DNA of 64,000 nucleotides from Symsagittifera roscoffensis (GCF_963678635.1 NC_087065.1:61096754-61160753), one strand, 5' to 3'. Counted from the first letter of the stretch, positions 45,453 through 55,850 are shown. Numbers and translations: made by a program. Notes: generated from the sequence alone by a model not told the origin.

Positions 45453-45466
45453 TAAATCCTGCATTG
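45022..45466 (+). mobile_element. hAT-type MITE, copy 3, with long C runs
   Basis: Begins near ATCTAGGGGCGGATATGAGATTTTC and ends CTCCTAAATCCTGCATTG. Possible target-site duplication CAGTAAAA/CAGTAAAC (7 of 8). It shares TTTTTTCGGCGCGCGCTCC and TTGGCGCCAAAGGC with the other copies. The C-rich right arm has expanded into runs of 15 (45388-45402) and 36 C (45413-45448, approximate), which create spurious glycine- or proline-rich frames. Confidence 0.8.
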
Positions 45467-45559
45467 CAGTAAACAGCAGGGAAGTAAACAGTAAGCAACT
45501 GAAAAGCACACAAAATAAAACAAAAATAAAACGAACTGAAGCGATGACGTTTTCTGAAG

Positions 45560-45770
45560 AAAAATGGATTATAATCGATTAAAATAGATTATAATTCAAA
45601 AAAATTTCAGAAATAATTTTTTCAAAAAATAATCGATTATAATCGATCATAATGTTTTTTTTTGTTTCAAAAAATAGTAACCTTATAATGCATTTTTAAT
45701 CGACTAAAATCTCTTTTTCTGAAATTTATGGACGCTGACAATTAAAATCCATTATAATCTACTATTTTCT
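45560..45770. repeat. Cluster of ATTATAATCGATTATAAT-type palindromes, right part
   Basis: GGATTATAATCGATTAAAATAGATTATAATTC, AATAATCGATTATAATCGATCATAATG and TAATCGACTAAAATC follow one another within about 150 bp. Confidence 0.65.
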
Positions 45771-46175
45771 TTTTTTAGTGAGTGCGGACAATGAAAATGC
45801 GAACAAAAATAACAAAGTATAATATTTGAGAGAAAATAGAAATGGCAACTGTGTTTCCGGGTCTCCCACAACATTAGCTCTTCGCCAAATCAATTTCAAT
45901 TAACTTCAGTATTTTTTAGTTTTCTATTTCGAAAATTTTTACATAAACCTTACTCCGAGTATTTACTGAATTGTAGATTAAATTAAGATTTTTTGACATT
46001 TTTTTTTAAAGTTTTTTTTGAAATTAGAAAATTATTTTTTACCATTTTTCCCGGTTTCTTTATCCATTGTCAGTCGTTCCCAAGCCACAAAAATCATATA
46101 ATAGACATTCCGTCTTTAAAATGGTCTCAAATTTTTGTTTCTCTTTTTGCCTAGTATTTTTTTTATACTACGAGA

Positions 46176-46606
46176 CAGGGGCGGATCTAGGATTTTCTTG
46201 AGGGGGGGGGGGGGGGGGGGGGCGGATTTTCAAAAAGAAGTAGAAAATTTTGACGACCTTTTTTCTAGGTCGACCAAATAGATTATTTGAGCTCTCCCAA
46301 AGCACTGTTTTGCCCCTGTTTTGGCAAAGTTTTCAGCGCCGCATGCAAATTTTAAAAAAAAAAACAGTCAAAATAGGCGTTTTTAGGCACTTTTCGGAAA
46401 ATTTTGACCTAAAAATTGCGTTTTTTCGGCGCGCGTTTCTCTCCTCAAAATTAATAAATATTGGCGCCAAAGGCGCCTTTAGAAAAATTTTAAGGTCGGT
46501 CGGCCAAAAGTGGATTTCTTAAAAAACCAAAGGGGGCACCCTTTGGGTCGGCAGGGTGTCGAATCCCTGAGAGAGAGAGGGGGGGGGGGGGGGGCATCCG
46601 CCTATG
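46176..46606 (+). mobile_element. hAT-type MITE, copy 4, perfect 8-bp target-site duplication
   Basis: 431 bp from CAGGGGCGGATCTAGGATTTTCTTGAGGGG to GGGGGCATCCGCCTATG, with inverted ends (CAGGGGCGGATCT versus CATAGGCGGATGC). It is flanked on both sides by CTACGAGA, an exact 8-bp duplication diagnostic of hAT-superfamily insertion. The interior has GGCACTTTTCGG, TTTTTTCGGCGCGCG and TTGGCGCCAAAGGCGCC. G runs of about 19 and 16 mark both arms. Non-coding, presumably mobilised in trans. Confidence 0.92.
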
Positions 46607-47039
46607 CTACGAGACACTGTGAATTTTTTTGGACTATGAGACACTGTTCTCCGCTATCTGAAACTTCAAACTGATAGTCTGGCGAGCAATCTGGGCCAGT
46701 TAAGTAATTTTTATTGTAGCCCATTGAGATATCGAATCGAATATAAGATGTGCTTGTCACCAGAACACCAAAAGGCCGAACAATTAGTTGCATTTAATTT
46801 GAAAAACGAGGTTTCTAACTACACATAAAGAGTAAAGATTTGTAACGCAGTAAAGATTTGTAAAGAGAGTAACGCAGATGAGCAGGGCAAGCGACCTATA
46901 AAAACTAATACACAAATTTTTGATACTATAATATACTATTAATACTATAATATTATAAACAAATATAAGAGCAAATTTTGTTAATCTGATTAACTCAAAC
47001 GGGCTGACAAAAAAGCTTGTTTCATTATGAAAAAATGAC
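46607..47039. other. AT-rich DNA, nothing recognised
   Basis: Contains a GAGACACTGT repeat at 46611-46650 next to the MITE and a TAATACTATAATAT microrepeat near 46930. No gene. Confidence 0.4.
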
Positions 47040-47500
47040 TACCATACGAGCCCGCAGAAAAAAAATAAGGAAAAAAGCATGATAAGCATTTTTCCATACA
47101 ATATGATACTTCGATTCGTTTTTAACACTCTAGAAATGAAATACATTTTTTTTGCCAGAGTTTCCTTTCAGAACATTAGTTCAAAAGTGCATAAAAGCTT
47201 TTCTTAATTCTATTAAATTTCATGGTAAACAGTTTTTTTCCATAAATGGAAATAACCAAGAAAAACTTTTCGTTTTGAAAGTGTTTTTTGTCCTGGAACA
47301 CAAACAAAAATTTCAAATTTTTTTTTACCGCATTTACCACACAGCTGAACTGCAATTACCAGGCAGGAGAATCGATTCTTTTCCCTGTAAATTACTGGTT
47401 CTACTTTCAAGCAGAATGTTATACAAAAAAAACTGTTATACAAAAAAGTTTCCACCTTGAAAATTCAGTGATTGAGAAAATTGACCTGCTCACTAGGAAA
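47040..47500. repeat. R2 interspersed repeat fragment
   Basis: CATGATAAGCATTTTTCCATACAATATGATAC, TTTTTTTTGCCAGAGTTTCCTTTCAG (compare 11415-11445) and CGCATTTACCACACAGCTGAACTGCAATTACCAGG. An R4 fragment follows immediately. Confidence 0.45.
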
Positions 47501-47504
47501 ACAA

Positions 47505-47580
47505 ACTGTGCTCTGGATAGGAGCTCAACTTGGTGTCTGTAGGTCACTGGAACCCACAGACAAATTGTTAGCCATATTAT
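47505..47580 (+). repeat. R4 interspersed repeat fragment
   Basis: AAACTGTGCTCTGGATAGGAGCTCAACTTGGTGTCTGTAGGTCACTGGAACCCACAGACAAATTG, the start portion of the family. Confidence 0.6.
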
Positions 47581-47689
47581 AAAATATATGCGAGTTCACC
47601 ATACAAAACATCTGTGAATTCAGCGTGCAAATACCTATGACTTGATTTTTGTCGGCGCACTTGTTTTTTCAAGAACTCTGCAACAAATG

Positions 47690-48085
47690 AAAACAACTCG
47701 TGGTTCCAGATTCCGCAAATCGTAGCGGTTTCTTTAACTTTGACGTGATTCCGCAAAATTGTAGGGTATAATGTAAAGATATAAGTAGATTTCGCATATT
47801 GTAAGACGACTCAGCAAACTATAAGCGGATTCCACAAAAGCAAACAAATTCAGCAAAAACGTAAAATTAAAAAAAAACTGATTTAAGTATATTCCGCAAA
47901 TCGTATTCCGATACCGCAAATAGTAACGGTTTCCGCAAAATTGTAATCTATAATGTAACGAATACACAATTTTTTGTTGTTCACCAAAATTTTCCGGAAA
48001 ATTAGATGCGGATTTTGCAAATTTGGCTGTTTTCGAAGCAATTTTGAGCAGTATATTGCTTGATAGCGTTCGTGGAATCCAAAAC
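47690..48085. repeat. R3 minisatellite-like array
   Basis: The most regular R3 array: ATTCCGCAAATCGTAGCGGTTTC, GATTCCGCAAAATTGTAGGGTATAATGTAA, GATTTCGCATATTGTAAGACG, GCGGATTCCACAAAAGC, and ACCGCAAATAGTAACGGTTTCCGCAAAATTGTAATCTATAATGTAA. The unit is about 22-25 bp, with a larger unit of about 180 bp hinted by the repeated TATAATGTAA. Confidence 0.65.
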
Positions 48086-48149
48086 TCAACAAATTTGATT
48101 TAAACTTGCAGTGAAAAATGATTTGATTTGATTCGAACTTGCATTTTTT

Positions 48150-48700
48150 TGCCTCCTTTTTTGTTTTCCATCAAAAAATGCATGCCCATTTTTTGCTCAT
48201 TTTGTTTTGATGTGTCTCTTGAGACAAAAACGGCACCAAAAAGTTTCATTTGAATTTCATACCAACTCATGATTATTTTAAAAAATTATATTTTTGATGC
48301 AAAAAGCTTATCACACAACTTTCGTATGGGTAATCGTATGATAACTCAACATATAGCAAATATTTTCTGACCAAAGAACCCATTATGATTTGGATGGGTC
48401 AACCAATTTTCTTCTAGTATAAGTATAATCGTATGATAACTCGCCGTATGGCAAAAATTTTCAGTCCACACAACCCATTTAGTGCGAAATTCAACTTTTC
48501 TTCAACGCAGAATTGCAGGTCTTAAAGTTTTCAAAAAAAGAAATATGCATATCATTCAATTTTTATAATTCCATAAATTCAACAATATATAAAAACTCTT
48601 TGATCAACAATTTTTCTAAATACTTAAAAAGTATGCCCTACAAGTCCGCCCTGAAAAAACCTCCCCTCAATTTTTAGTGTTTTCTTGTTAAAGAAAACCA
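48150..48700. repeat. Possible R2 fragment (diverged)
   Basis: GGTAATCGTATGATAACTC(A/G)(A/C)C(A/G)TAT(A/G)GCAAA(T/A)ATTTTC(T/A)G(A/T)CCA occurs twice (48330-48375 and 48428-48470), a local repeat of about 95 bp spacing. The motif resembles the GTATGACAAGC signature of R2. Confidence 0.35.
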
Positions 48701-49426
48701 TTGGTGGCAAGACTAGCACAGTCGAACTGCTATCGATTATTCGCCAAATAAGTTAATAAGTCCACACAGTACTATAGAAAACGAACGATTTTGCATACCT
48801 CTAAGAGTGTAGTGTGAGTGTGGTGTGAGCAGATGAGAAGTCATATGCGCTGATGACTGCTTTGATTGATTCCTTGTGGCGGTAAACTGAAAAGTCAAAA
48901 CCAAGCAAACATTGAAACATTTTCTCGCTGACATGCAATTTATTCGATTTTTACCTTTTTTCTCTTGATCGAAATTTATAGAGAATCTGGTCAAATGTAT
49001 AAAGGAATCCCGTTCGCTAAACTCAATAAAATTCGAGTACTGATTTGGAAGACAAACTTGTTGCCGCTCGAGTTTTTCAAGCTTCAATTTGTTTGCTGTT
49101 TCGCTCAAAACCGTAGTTAGCGTGCTTCCAAGGTCCAAAAAGCGTAGGTACTGACTTCGTGTCCTTTATATTGGAGAATCACTGGTATGATGTAGAGTAC
49201 ATACTTCATAGCCTCCGTTTTCTTCTCCGTGGTGTTTGGAATAACTCGTTGAGTCTCAAGGCTCTTGGTGAGCATCTTTTGATTATGTAGATGATTTTTG
49301 CTTTGAATTGTTGTTTCATGCCGTGTTGTGAAGTTAGCTCTGGAGAAGGTGCTAACACAATTTTCTTCTAAGATGTTTCTAGAAATACAAAAAATCACGA
49401 GGCCACAATAAGTTCTCGGATGTCTC
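48701..49426. other. Moderate-GC segment, possible continuation of an eroded BEL element
   Basis: Two minus-strand frames (133 codons ending 48737, 93 codons ending 49117) lie directly downstream of the gag relic at 49.5-50.2 kb and could be decayed polyprotein. I could not match them to protease or RT motifs. Confidence 0.25.
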
Positions 49427-49528
<102 letters not shown>

Positions 49529-49543
49529 TACGTCATCCAGAAC

Positions 49544-50225
49544 TCATTTGAACTTTGAGAGACACGCACGGGCTCTTCGCCCAGACTTCAAACAGATGAT
49601 GCAAGGATTCAGTTGTTGTACTGCCGTCCAATAATCATAAGGTGTTTTGAAACAGAAAATTGGGCAATGCATTAAAGCGTGATGTTCGTCGTTGAAGAAG
49701 CAAAACATTCTGAAGTTTGCACCGGTAGTATTTAAGTTTTGTGCGTTCATTGATCCATATCTGTTGACAATCTGATACTATCCTCGTTTCTGCTGATCTG
49801 TCTTTTTAACGCTATACTGCATTATTTGAACCAGTATTGTTGTCATAAAGGAGGATCTTTCATGTGCTTCTACTAGCGTTATTATCCACTTGTTGGAGTC
49901 ATTGAGAGATGGATGTTCAAGGTCCCGTTGGACAAGAAAACAGCTCCATTTTATGTACGTGATTATTGTACCACAACTTTTCAGTGGCATGCTTCAGTAT
50001 AATCGTCGATTGCAGATATGAAGAAAATTCCAGTTCTTCAAGTGTGCGAGTCATGGTTGTAATAAAATGAGCGTACTGATTCGGGTTTGCCTGAGAGAGA
50101 TCTTGAAAACCAGATGAGTCTATTGTTGGAGCTATTAAAATTTCTGGTTCCTGTAAAGTTGTATTGGAGTATTTGTCAAATCGTTGTCCAGAATCAGATA
50201 ATCATTGCTGGCTCTCGGATGTCCC
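49544..50225 (-). pseudogene. Relic of a BEL/Pao gag gene
   Basis: On the minus strand from about 50220 down, one frame reads GQRFDKYSNTTLQEPEILIA, then QANPNQYAHFITTMTRTLEE, then STIILKHATEKLW. This matches the layout of Pao/BEL gag (FGxxxxI..., a linker, then LxxLGxxxxLxxxxLLxxLxxKL). After a frameshift come LEHPSLNDSNKWI and LVEAHERSS. The 49544-49750 frame has NDEHHALMHCPIFCFKTPYD, followed by CIICLKSGRRARAC: a CCHC-type knuckle whose His is now Arg, preceded by the usual HxLxxCxxF motif. No intact reading frame remains. A (TTG)n tract lies immediately downstream. It is a different, older copy from the right-end element. Confidence 0.7.
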
Positions 50226-50389
50226 TAAGGCGGTGTAAAACTGCAAGAGTGAGGAACAAACGCTATATTGCAGAGAATATTGTTTTTCTCTTTTTCGTAT
50301 CAACCTTTTTGTGTAATTAAGTGGATAATTTGTGAAACTGTTAACCCTTTTTTCAGCTATGGAAGTTTTCGAATTTAAATTACGACTGG

Positions 50390-50411
50390 AGGCCACCCCG
50401 GGCCAGTTTTT
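50390..50411. other. GGCCACCCCGGGCC string shared with the direct-repeat element
   Basis: GAGGCCACCCCGGGCCAGTTT resembles ATGGCCACCCCGGACCTAAA at the edge of the direct repeat ending 52598. It sits just upstream (minus strand) of the gag relic, where an LTR/leader would be expected. Too short to interpret alone. Confidence 0.3.
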
Positions 50412-50792
50412 TGAGTTTATTATAATCGACTGAAAAAAAATTGATCCTGCGCAATAGTGGCTTACCCATCTTCGTGAGCGTTCGGAATAACAAAAATAAA
50501 TTCATATACAGCACAAAAAAATGTCGCATCCGATCATCCTGCACTGTGAAAGTAACTATATTTGGTTCAATTGAAAATTGATTTTTAAGTGATTCAATAG
50601 AAAGTAAAACCATATAGTGAAAAATAGTCCAATCTGACAAAATCATGTGACATATGAAAAAAAATTACATCTACGTTCTTTCATTGCATAGCAAACCTGA
50701 TTGCAGTTAACATTTGAAGTTGCGTTAGGCGAAACTATTGGAACCAGATCAAAACAAGTATTTAAAGTATATATTATATACCACGAGACTTT

Positions 50793-51112
50793 TCACTGTA
50801 AAATATTTAGAACTAACCAATCATGATCCATTAATAAAACTTATGATAAATTGTAAAGCTAACAATTTTCATAGTTTCAGCCAGAGAGAATACAATTTAA
50901 CTTAGAAATCAGTTGCCTCTTTCTATGCCTCTTGCAAGAATACCAGTACGTACTACATCTATGGAAACTAGGAACTATAAAAGTAAGATAAGGACTAGTA
51001 TTTAAACAGATTAAGACAAATCTCTCCGGCCGAAAAAAGTATAGCGTGACAAAAATACGGCGCACCTTATCTAAAATTACTCTATGAGAAGGCCAGCTAG
51101 GACCTAAACTCA
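50793..51112. repeat. Left direct terminal repeat
   Basis: Opens TCACTGTAAAATATTTAGAACTAACCAATCATGATCC and closes GAGAAGGCCAGCTAGGACCTAAACTCA. It contains AATAAA near 50835. Confidence 0.75.
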
Positions 51113-51423
51113 TCTGGTGCGACCAGAGAGTAAAACTGGATAAAATTTTCTTTTGAAACTCAAATCAACTTTCTTAAGACCACAGGAAAGAAAACTTAAG
51201 AAGTTCAAGGCAACACAAAATAAAGCTAAACGTTTTTCAAGAAGAGGACACAATCAAAAGATTAGAAGACAACACCTGATACAAAAGAAAGAAAAGACTT
51301 TAACCGAGTAAAGACTCTACTCAAAGAGACGCTCCAAGTATACTCCAACTGGCCTCACAAGCCAGTTGTGGACTTCCTGAGCATGCTCTATAGCCGATCT
51401 CACCCACCGCGCTAGAGCCACAC

Positions 51424-51785
51424 TTAGAACACAACCTACTCTTTTTTACCAAGGTTAGATCTAGCGTGAGCAACTCTTCCCAATAACCAAAGTAAACCGA
51501 AACTTTAGCAAAAAAAACTGATAACTATCGTAACTGAAAACGAACCACTAAAAATGCATATGTGTCGTGTTAGACTTCACAGAGCAAAAAAAAACGAGCA
51601 GCAAAAACAACTCACTCTGTTTTTACCAAGGTTAGCTCTAGTGTGACAAACTTTTCAAAACAACCAAATTAAACCAAAATGTTTGCAAAAATAACTAATA
51701 AATGTCGTAATTGAAACCGAATCACTAAAAATTGCATGTTTATCATGTAAGACCTCACAGTGCAAAAAGAACGAGCAGCAAAAAG
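51424..51785. repeat. Internal tandem duplication, unit about 180 bp
   Basis: Two copies share TTTTTACCAAGGTTAG(A/C)TCTAG(C/T)GTGA, AACC(A/G)AA(T)CACTAAAAAT and (A)CGAGCAGCAAAAA. Both lie inside the direct-repeat-bounded element. Confidence 0.8.
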
Positions 51786-52277
51786 GAGATGAAAACTCGG
51801 CTAGATTTCGACCATGGATCGGCCAACCTATTGGTTTTGCTTCCGCCGTCACAACTCTCGCAGGATATAAAAAATGGAGCCAATATCGCAGCAAAGGTAA
51901 CCATTGAAAAACAAAAAACAAAGCCTACTCGGTAATGAACTTAAACGTACGGATTCTTGTCACTTGGCGCTTCCTTCAGTGAAATTCACACTTGTCTCGC
52001 AACTCGATCAACAGGAACGATTAGTCGAAACAGCACTTGTCTCGCTCTATTTTCTCTTCAACTTCAAAACAAAACTTTGGATTCACAGCCATCTCTAAAA
52101 TCTCATCACACGAACTTCGCTCACACAGTCAACCCATACTCTCCTCAAAGAAAGTAGAAGAAATCCCGATCATCCTTATTGAGAACAACTAAATTTCAAA
52201 ATAATTTCCCTGGCCTCGGATGGGTGAAACCAATTCAACACAATTGTTAAAAGTATTGAATATAACCTTGATTTTTA

Positions 52278-52598
52278 TCACTGTAAAATATTTAGAACTA
52301 ACTAATCATGATCCAATACTAACACTTATGATAAATTGTGAAGCTGAAAATATTCATAGTTTCAGCCAGAAAATTTATGTTTTAACTTAGAACTCACTTG
52401 TCTCTTTCTGTCCTCTAACCTCGCAAGAATACCAGTATATACTAGATCTATTGAAACAATTTGAGAATAAGAATAGGATCGGTTTTAGACTAAGAAGCTG
52501 CACGAATCTAACCGGTCGAAAATAAGGTAGCGTGACGAATAGACGGTGTACACTGTCCAAAATTACTCTATGAGATGGCCACCCCGGACCTAAATTCA
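52278..52598. repeat. Right direct terminal repeat
   Basis: Opens TCACTGTAAAATATTTAGAACTAACTAATCATGATCC and closes GAGATGGCCACCCCGGACCTAAATTCA. Same orientation and near-identical length to the left copy. Confidence 0.75.
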
Positions 52599-52599
52599 C

Positions 52600-53285
52600 C
52601 ATAATTTTTAAAACTTTCCCTTATTTGGCTGAGTAGTTTGCTTACTTGTACACGTAGTGTCTAAAATGACAAAATTGCGTCCTTAACTCACCATTAAGAC
52701 CACTAAGCTGACATCAATTCAAGGCGGAATGTTTTATCAACTAGTTTAAATTGCCACCTACGCTATTAAGAAAAAATTAAGCAAAAATATGCCGATGATT
52801 TTCTTATAAATTGGTCAAAGATGCATATGAACCATGTAGGAAATTCCAAAACACAAAAAATGGTTACAGAAAATTTCTTCAATTTCAAGCTCAGGGTAAA
52901 TTTTTGTAGAGGAAGCACGGCGTATCTTAACATTCCGTCATTTTCTTCAATATTCATATACCAACAACTTTTCTTTCAGAATTAAATCAGAATTTGTTTT
53001 GAAAAGCATTGGTAACGAACGTTACCATTATTGCACAGTTGATGCATTCGAAATAATGAGTAGTTTTTACAAGTAAGAGTAGCAAGAATTTTTTTAATTG
53101 TTAAAGGATGCAGTGGAAGCTTAGTTGTAATGGAAGCTATATAATGTAACGGAAAGCTATGCAATGGAATGTTGATTTGAATGAATTCGAAAGTTTTCAG
53201 TTGTTCTGAAGCGAAAACAGTATTTTGTCTTTTTTGTAATAAATATATTGTTTATGGGCCTGGGTTGAGTTGAAACCTGACTAAG
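52600..53285. other. AT-rich DNA, nothing recognised
   Basis: A short imperfect repeat of (A/G)(T/C)GGAA(A)GCTAT at 53110-53175 is the only structure noted. Confidence 0.4.
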
Positions 53286-53294
53286 CCAAACTGT

Positions 53295-53440
53295 GGACTG
53301 GGTAGGCGCACAGTTTTGTATCTATATGCTCCTGGATTCCCGAGACAAATCTTTAAACCTGTTAAAATTTTGCCTAAACGATCAAAGAAAATGAAAGAAC
53401 AAAAAAAGAACAAAAGAGCGCGTCCTTGTTAAAGAACCCG
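53295..53440 (+). repeat. R4 interspersed repeat, copy
   Basis: GTGGACTGGGTAGGCGCACAGTTTTGTATCTATATGCTCCTGGATTCCCGAGACAAATCTTTAAACCTGTTAAAATTTTGCCTAAACGATCAAAGAAAATG then AAAAAAGAACAAAAGAGCGCG. Aligns over its length with the 34.3-kb copy. Confidence 0.75.
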
Positions 53441-55045
53441 CATACTATTCAATTCGGATATATCTAATTCAGATATATCCCAGTTTCATGAAAATTTTAG
53501 CAATTGTTAAGGGCTATTTTAAGGCTTTCATTCTCAGTGTTAACCATGGACAATTTAGCCACGTTAATATCCTGATTTAGCGCAGAAAAAAATAAAGTTT
53601 TGAATGGTTTTTAAGTTTTTTTTTCAGCAACTAGCAATTTTATCCAAGTTTTTTCAGAAAAAAAACAAGGCTGATTTCGCATAGCCTAGAGAATTTGAAA
53701 AGAGTTGTTTAAGAAAGTAATTATTAAAAAACAATTTTTAAAATTTTTGAAAGTATCCAATATTTGTTTTTTTTGCAGTATTTATGATAAGATTCTGGCC
53801 TAGCTATCTTTGTGGATGCTTTTATGTTCTGATGGGTTGTGACTTTCCCCAAAATTTGATTGAATTTTAGTGAAAACTTCTTAAGCATAATCAAGAATTT
53901 TTCAGGAATTAAGTACATCTGAGTTATCTCAAACGTTTTCAGGTTCTCGCAGTGTAAGTCTATGTCATAGATGATTTATGTCTGCTTCAGATCTTAAAAT
54001 TCAGCGCTAAATCAGCGATGGTTTAGCCAGGATCATGGATAAAATTACCCTTGGTCATACAATGAACCATAGATGATAATCGATGCGATATCTCTGAATA
54101 AGCGATGAAATTTCCAAGAAACTCAACCCGAGGGTGTAATATACTTTTTATTCATTTTTTAAACTCAGTTAAGGTAATTTTTTCTTCCAATAATTTTTTT
54201 CAGGCAAAAATAAGATAAAAGTTATCTTTACACTATGTTACATATATTCAAATAGTATGCTTTAACTTTAACAATTTTCGTTTAGAGTTGAAACCCATGG
54301 CATTCTTGCTCCGAAGAAATCAGAAGATGCCTGCTGAATGTGAATTAAACGAGGTTATATTTGTAACAGGTTTTTGCAATCTTTCGACAGTTTTTTTTGT
54401 CACCTTCATAAAAGTTGGGAGCAGGTTTGCTTGCGATAATGCGAAGTAGAATTTGATATTTGATTTAATCAGGAGAAACTAGGTCATTTTGTTTTTGAGC
54501 TATCCTGGTTCCACAAATTTTGTCTTAAAATGAATATAGAGACTCAATTTGTGAAAGTAACGACTGATTTTTTCAAAACTAATACTTCAGCCAAAATTCA
54601 AAAATCCAACTACATAAAAACAAAACTTATTAAATTCTTTAGTTTTTATGAACTATGCGGAGAGTTGCACTTTCTGTTATATGGGATTCAATCGTTTTAA
54701 ACGGAAGCTTAGAGTTTAAGAGACATTTCCAAAGAACTTCAAAGATACGTTTTTCATTTTAGACATTTTTTGTAGACCTCATTCGTTCAAATTTTTGTTC
54801 AATTAGTTTCAGATAATTTTTTTTCAAATCGTGGGAAAAAATTATATCAAATAGTTACTTTTGCGTTCCTGGTAATGGGAATGACTAAATCAGTTGAAAA
54901 CTCTGAAAAAATTCTCATAGTATGCAATGCTGCCAAACTAAAAGGCAAAGTTTTGAAGCTAGTATTTTTGATTTTTGGAAACTCTGTAGGGCTTTTTGTG
55001 AACTGCACATTTTTGTCCCGCACCGAATGCTTAAGGATAATAAAA
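53441..55045. other. AT-rich DNA, nothing recognised
   Basis: Only short frames. An ATATATC-containing pair (CGGATATATCTAATTCAGATATATCCC) at 53456-53483 is a small palindrome. Confidence 0.4.
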
Positions 55046-55548
55046 GATTATTGTTCCAATTTTCGATGAAAACGGAATAATTATGATTGGGGTGCTTTTT
55101 TCCAGTCCATTTTCAGCAATCGAAGAAAAATATTTTAACAAAGAAAAAAAATTATGCCCCATTGACGTACCGACCCCTAAATTCAAAGTTATACAAAAAA
55201 TTTTTATCCAATAATTTTTGAAAAGTTTTGGGGGTATGAAAATTGCCAACTTGGCTATGCTCTGGACCAATTTATGTGCGCTCTGTACATTTTATCCATA
55301 ATCCTAAATGCGTAACGCAATTTATTTCTGCGCGGCAAATTATCCCACACAACAAAATTCTTCCAAATTGAGGCTAGCTAGTCGGTCGTATTAATTTTGT
55401 ACGACACAAATTTTCACAATTGATCTTAGATATTGCCCAAAATTCATGGATTTTTAATGTTTTTCGTTTCCCCCAAAAACTATTCGGTCTGGATTAAGGG
55501 GCAGTCGGAACATTCAAGGCTTTGGCTTGATATACGAGCAGTGATTGT
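55046..55548 (+). mobile_element. Helentron-like element, subfamily 2, copy J
   Basis: About 503 bp from TTATTGTTCCAATTTTCGATGAAAACGG to GGCAGTCGGAACATTCAAGGCTTTGGCTTGATATACGAGCAGTGATTG. The interior (GAGGCTAGCTAGTCGGTCGTATTAATTTTGTACGAC) matches the fragments at 13265-13565 and 41510-41755 rather than the main subfamily. The left box is eroded (GTTCCAATT) and the hairpin partly preserved (CAAGGCTTTGGCTTG). Confidence 0.65.
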
Positions 55549-55559
55549 CTTATCGTAAA

Positions 55560-55670
55560 GCCAAACGGTGCACTAGATAGGAACACTATTTGGTGTGTGT
55601 ATATCACTGGAACCTAGAGACAAGTTTTCGATGATGTTAAAAAATTTTTAGCATGATTTTTTTGGCACAA
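55560..55670 (+). repeat. R4 interspersed repeat fragment
   Basis: AACGGTGCACTAGATAGGAACACTATTTGGTGTGTGTATATCACTGGAACCTAGAGACAAGTTTTCGATGATGTTAAAAAATTTTTAG. Confidence 0.7.
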
Positions 55671-55779
55671 GAACACCGAGGGTTCAAAAAGAGCGGTCTT
55701 TAAGCGGAATCGGTTTACAATTCTCAAAAATTAAAATTCAATCTTTCAAAAAAAAACATTCTGAATTTTTTTAAAAAAA

Positions 55780-55850
55780 TGATCGCATATCAGGGCAAAA
55801 CCCTGAATGTTCTGACTGTTTGTAATCGGTATCAAAAACTTAATGCTAAA
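55780..55850 (-). mobile_element. Hairpin-end fragment of a Helentron-like element
   Basis: TGATCGCATATCAGGGCAAAACCCTGAATGTTCTGACTGTTTG keeps the hairpin (CAGGG-CAAAA-CCCTG) and the neighbouring box. The rest is missing or diverged. Confidence 0.5.

Larger units (their letters stand above)
50793..52598. mobile_element. Non-coding element with 320-bp direct terminal repeats (TRIM/LARD-like)
   Basis: Direct repeats 50793-51112 and 52278-52598 align end to end with moderate divergence, and weaker similarity may extend about 50 bp further left. Both close with ...CCTAAA(C/T)TCA, compatible with an LTR ending CA. On the plus strand the first repeat is followed after two bases by TGGTGCGACCAGAGAG, which could be a tRNA primer-binding site beginning TGG. 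Read on the minus strand each repeat starts TGA(A/G)TTTAGGTCC, also LTR-like, so orientation is unresolved. The interior of about 1.17 kb has no open frame with a domain. It carries a duplication of about 180 bp (51424-51602 and 51606-51785) and an 8-bp-stem hairpin at 51346-51368. No clear target-site duplication was found. Confidence 0.65.

Noticed and set aside
45024-45509. 161-codon minus-strand frame with a long glycine run
   Set aside because: It lies across the C-rich arm of a hAT MITE. The glycine run is a translation of the homopolymer, and the other frames give proline or arginine-threonine runs.
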